Positions 63,659 to 64,000 of a stretch of DNA of 64,000 nt are shown here, one piece after another. Both the position numbers and the translations under genes were made by a program. The DNA comes from Tomitella biformata AHU 1821. GTDB taxonomy: Bacteria; Actinomycetota; Actinomycetes; Mycobacteriales; Mycobacteriaceae. The stretch is from NCBI RefSeq assembly GCF_000524475.1, contig NZ_BAVQ01000003.1, forward strand, positions 62,001-126,000. The letters are read 5' to 3'. The stretch's first letter is position 1. The number at the start of each line of letters is the position of its first letter. The notes below the pieces were generated by a model. It searched no databases. It was not told the DNA's origin and was given only the letters and a program-made list of their open reading frames with translations.

Positions 63659-64000
63659 TCACTGCGACGTTATCGGCCGCGGGCCGAGGATCGCGGTTCC
63701 GACACGCACACAGGTGGATCCGTGCGCGATGGCGGCCTCTAAATCCGCCGACATTCCGGCGGAGATGCCGGTCGCGCCCGGGTGCTGGGATTGCATTCGG
63801 CTGGCGATCTCCGCCAGCCGGGCGAATGCCGCTGTGGGCTCCACCCCGATCGGCGGGACGGCCATCAGCCCGGCGAGCCGCAGGCCTGTCGTGCCGGCCG
63901 TCAGGTCGGCCAACTCGTCCAACTGGTCCGCAGCCACACCGCCGCGCGCGGGATCGCCGTCCAGGCTCACCTGCAGGTAGGCGTCGAGGGGTGCCGAGCG
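63659..64000 (-). CDS. YggS/PLPBP-family PLP homeostasis protein (5' end outside window)
   Basis: The C-terminal 113 residues are visible: [62 protein letters not shown]. The S-x-G-M-S-x-D-x-x-A-I-x-x-G motif and R-x-G-x-x-I-x-G are signatures of the PLP-binding protein family, which buffers pyridoxal phosphate. The N-terminal part with the PLP lysine is beyond the right edge. Confidence 0.9.
   Translation of the reverse strand, partial: RSAPLDAYLQVSLDGDPARGGVAADQLDELADLTAGTTGLRLAGLMAVPPIGVEPTAAFARLAEIASRMQSQHPGATGISAGMSADLEAAIAHGSTCVRVGTAILGPRPITSQ

Overview
The window is high-GC actinobacterial DNA. Gene content and order place it in the Mycobacteriales (mycolic-acid relatives of Mycobacterium, Gordonia, Tsukamurella, Dietzia, Rhodococcus). 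Evidence includes blocks with the Mycobacterium tuberculosis order trpE-trpC-trpB-trpA-lgt, a bcp-type peroxiredoxin beside trpE, hisDCBH-A-impA-FI, nadABC with a Nudix regulator, bioB-bsaP, bioAFD, ilvA, dnaE1, lspA-rlu, dinB-ileS and the wag31-yggT-sepF-yggS division cluster. I cannot name the genus from this sequence alone. Almost all of it is ordinary chromosome; no tRNA, rRNA, CRISPR array, prophage or intact insertion sequence was seen.

Layout. 1-7333 (minus): trpE, a Trp-associated membrane protein, trpC, trpB, trpA, lgt, a TM2 protein and a partial DUF2752 protein. 7388-11883: peroxiredoxin with a coupled unknown protein, a tautomerase, an M20 amidohydrolase, a degenerate AbiEi/DUF559-like protein, a MITE-like inverted-repeat segment, a leaderless 19-codon ORF and a VOC protein. 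11947-18949 (minus): a compact his operon with two small membrane proteins embedded. 19233-22329 (plus): exported LVIVD and DUF305 proteins, then a leaderless polycysteine short ORF ahead of an OsmC protein. 22436-25784 (minus): a five-gene, translationally coupled type VII secretion (WXG100-like) module. 25865-33351: nadABC, NrtR-like regulator, two membrane proteins, bsaP-bioB and the divergent regulator bioQ. 33513-39132: ABC exporter, YigZ, bioA and bioFD. 39275-46379: catabolic and exported proteins (SnoaL, old-yellow-enzyme, lipase, mycofactocin-type SDR, duplicated cupredoxin lipoprotein) and an MFS/TetR efflux pair. 46397-64000 (mostly minus): ilvA, dnaE1, rlu, lspA, MTB12-like lipoprotein, dinB, epimerase/TetR pair, T-box-controlled ileS, wag31, yggT, sepF and the 3' part of yggS.

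Regulation is unusually readable. Many start codons lie 6-8 nt after a TANNNT box, so leaderless transcription is common. BioQ-type operators (TTGAAC-GTC-GTTCAA) occur at bioB/bioQ and in front of bioFD. Two other TetR genes each have a pair of matching palindromes in their divergent intergenic region. ileS has an actinobacterial T-box leader with an ATC specifier in an ultrashort Stem I.

The most interesting items are the polycysteine leaderless ORF before osmC, the second leaderless short ORF before the VOC gene, the five-gene WXG100-like module with uncharacterised distal genes, the 35-bp palindrome that is operator and core promoter of bioF at once, and the lipoprotein with two complete type-1-copper-like ligand sets. 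No computation or database search was run; family names come from reading motifs.
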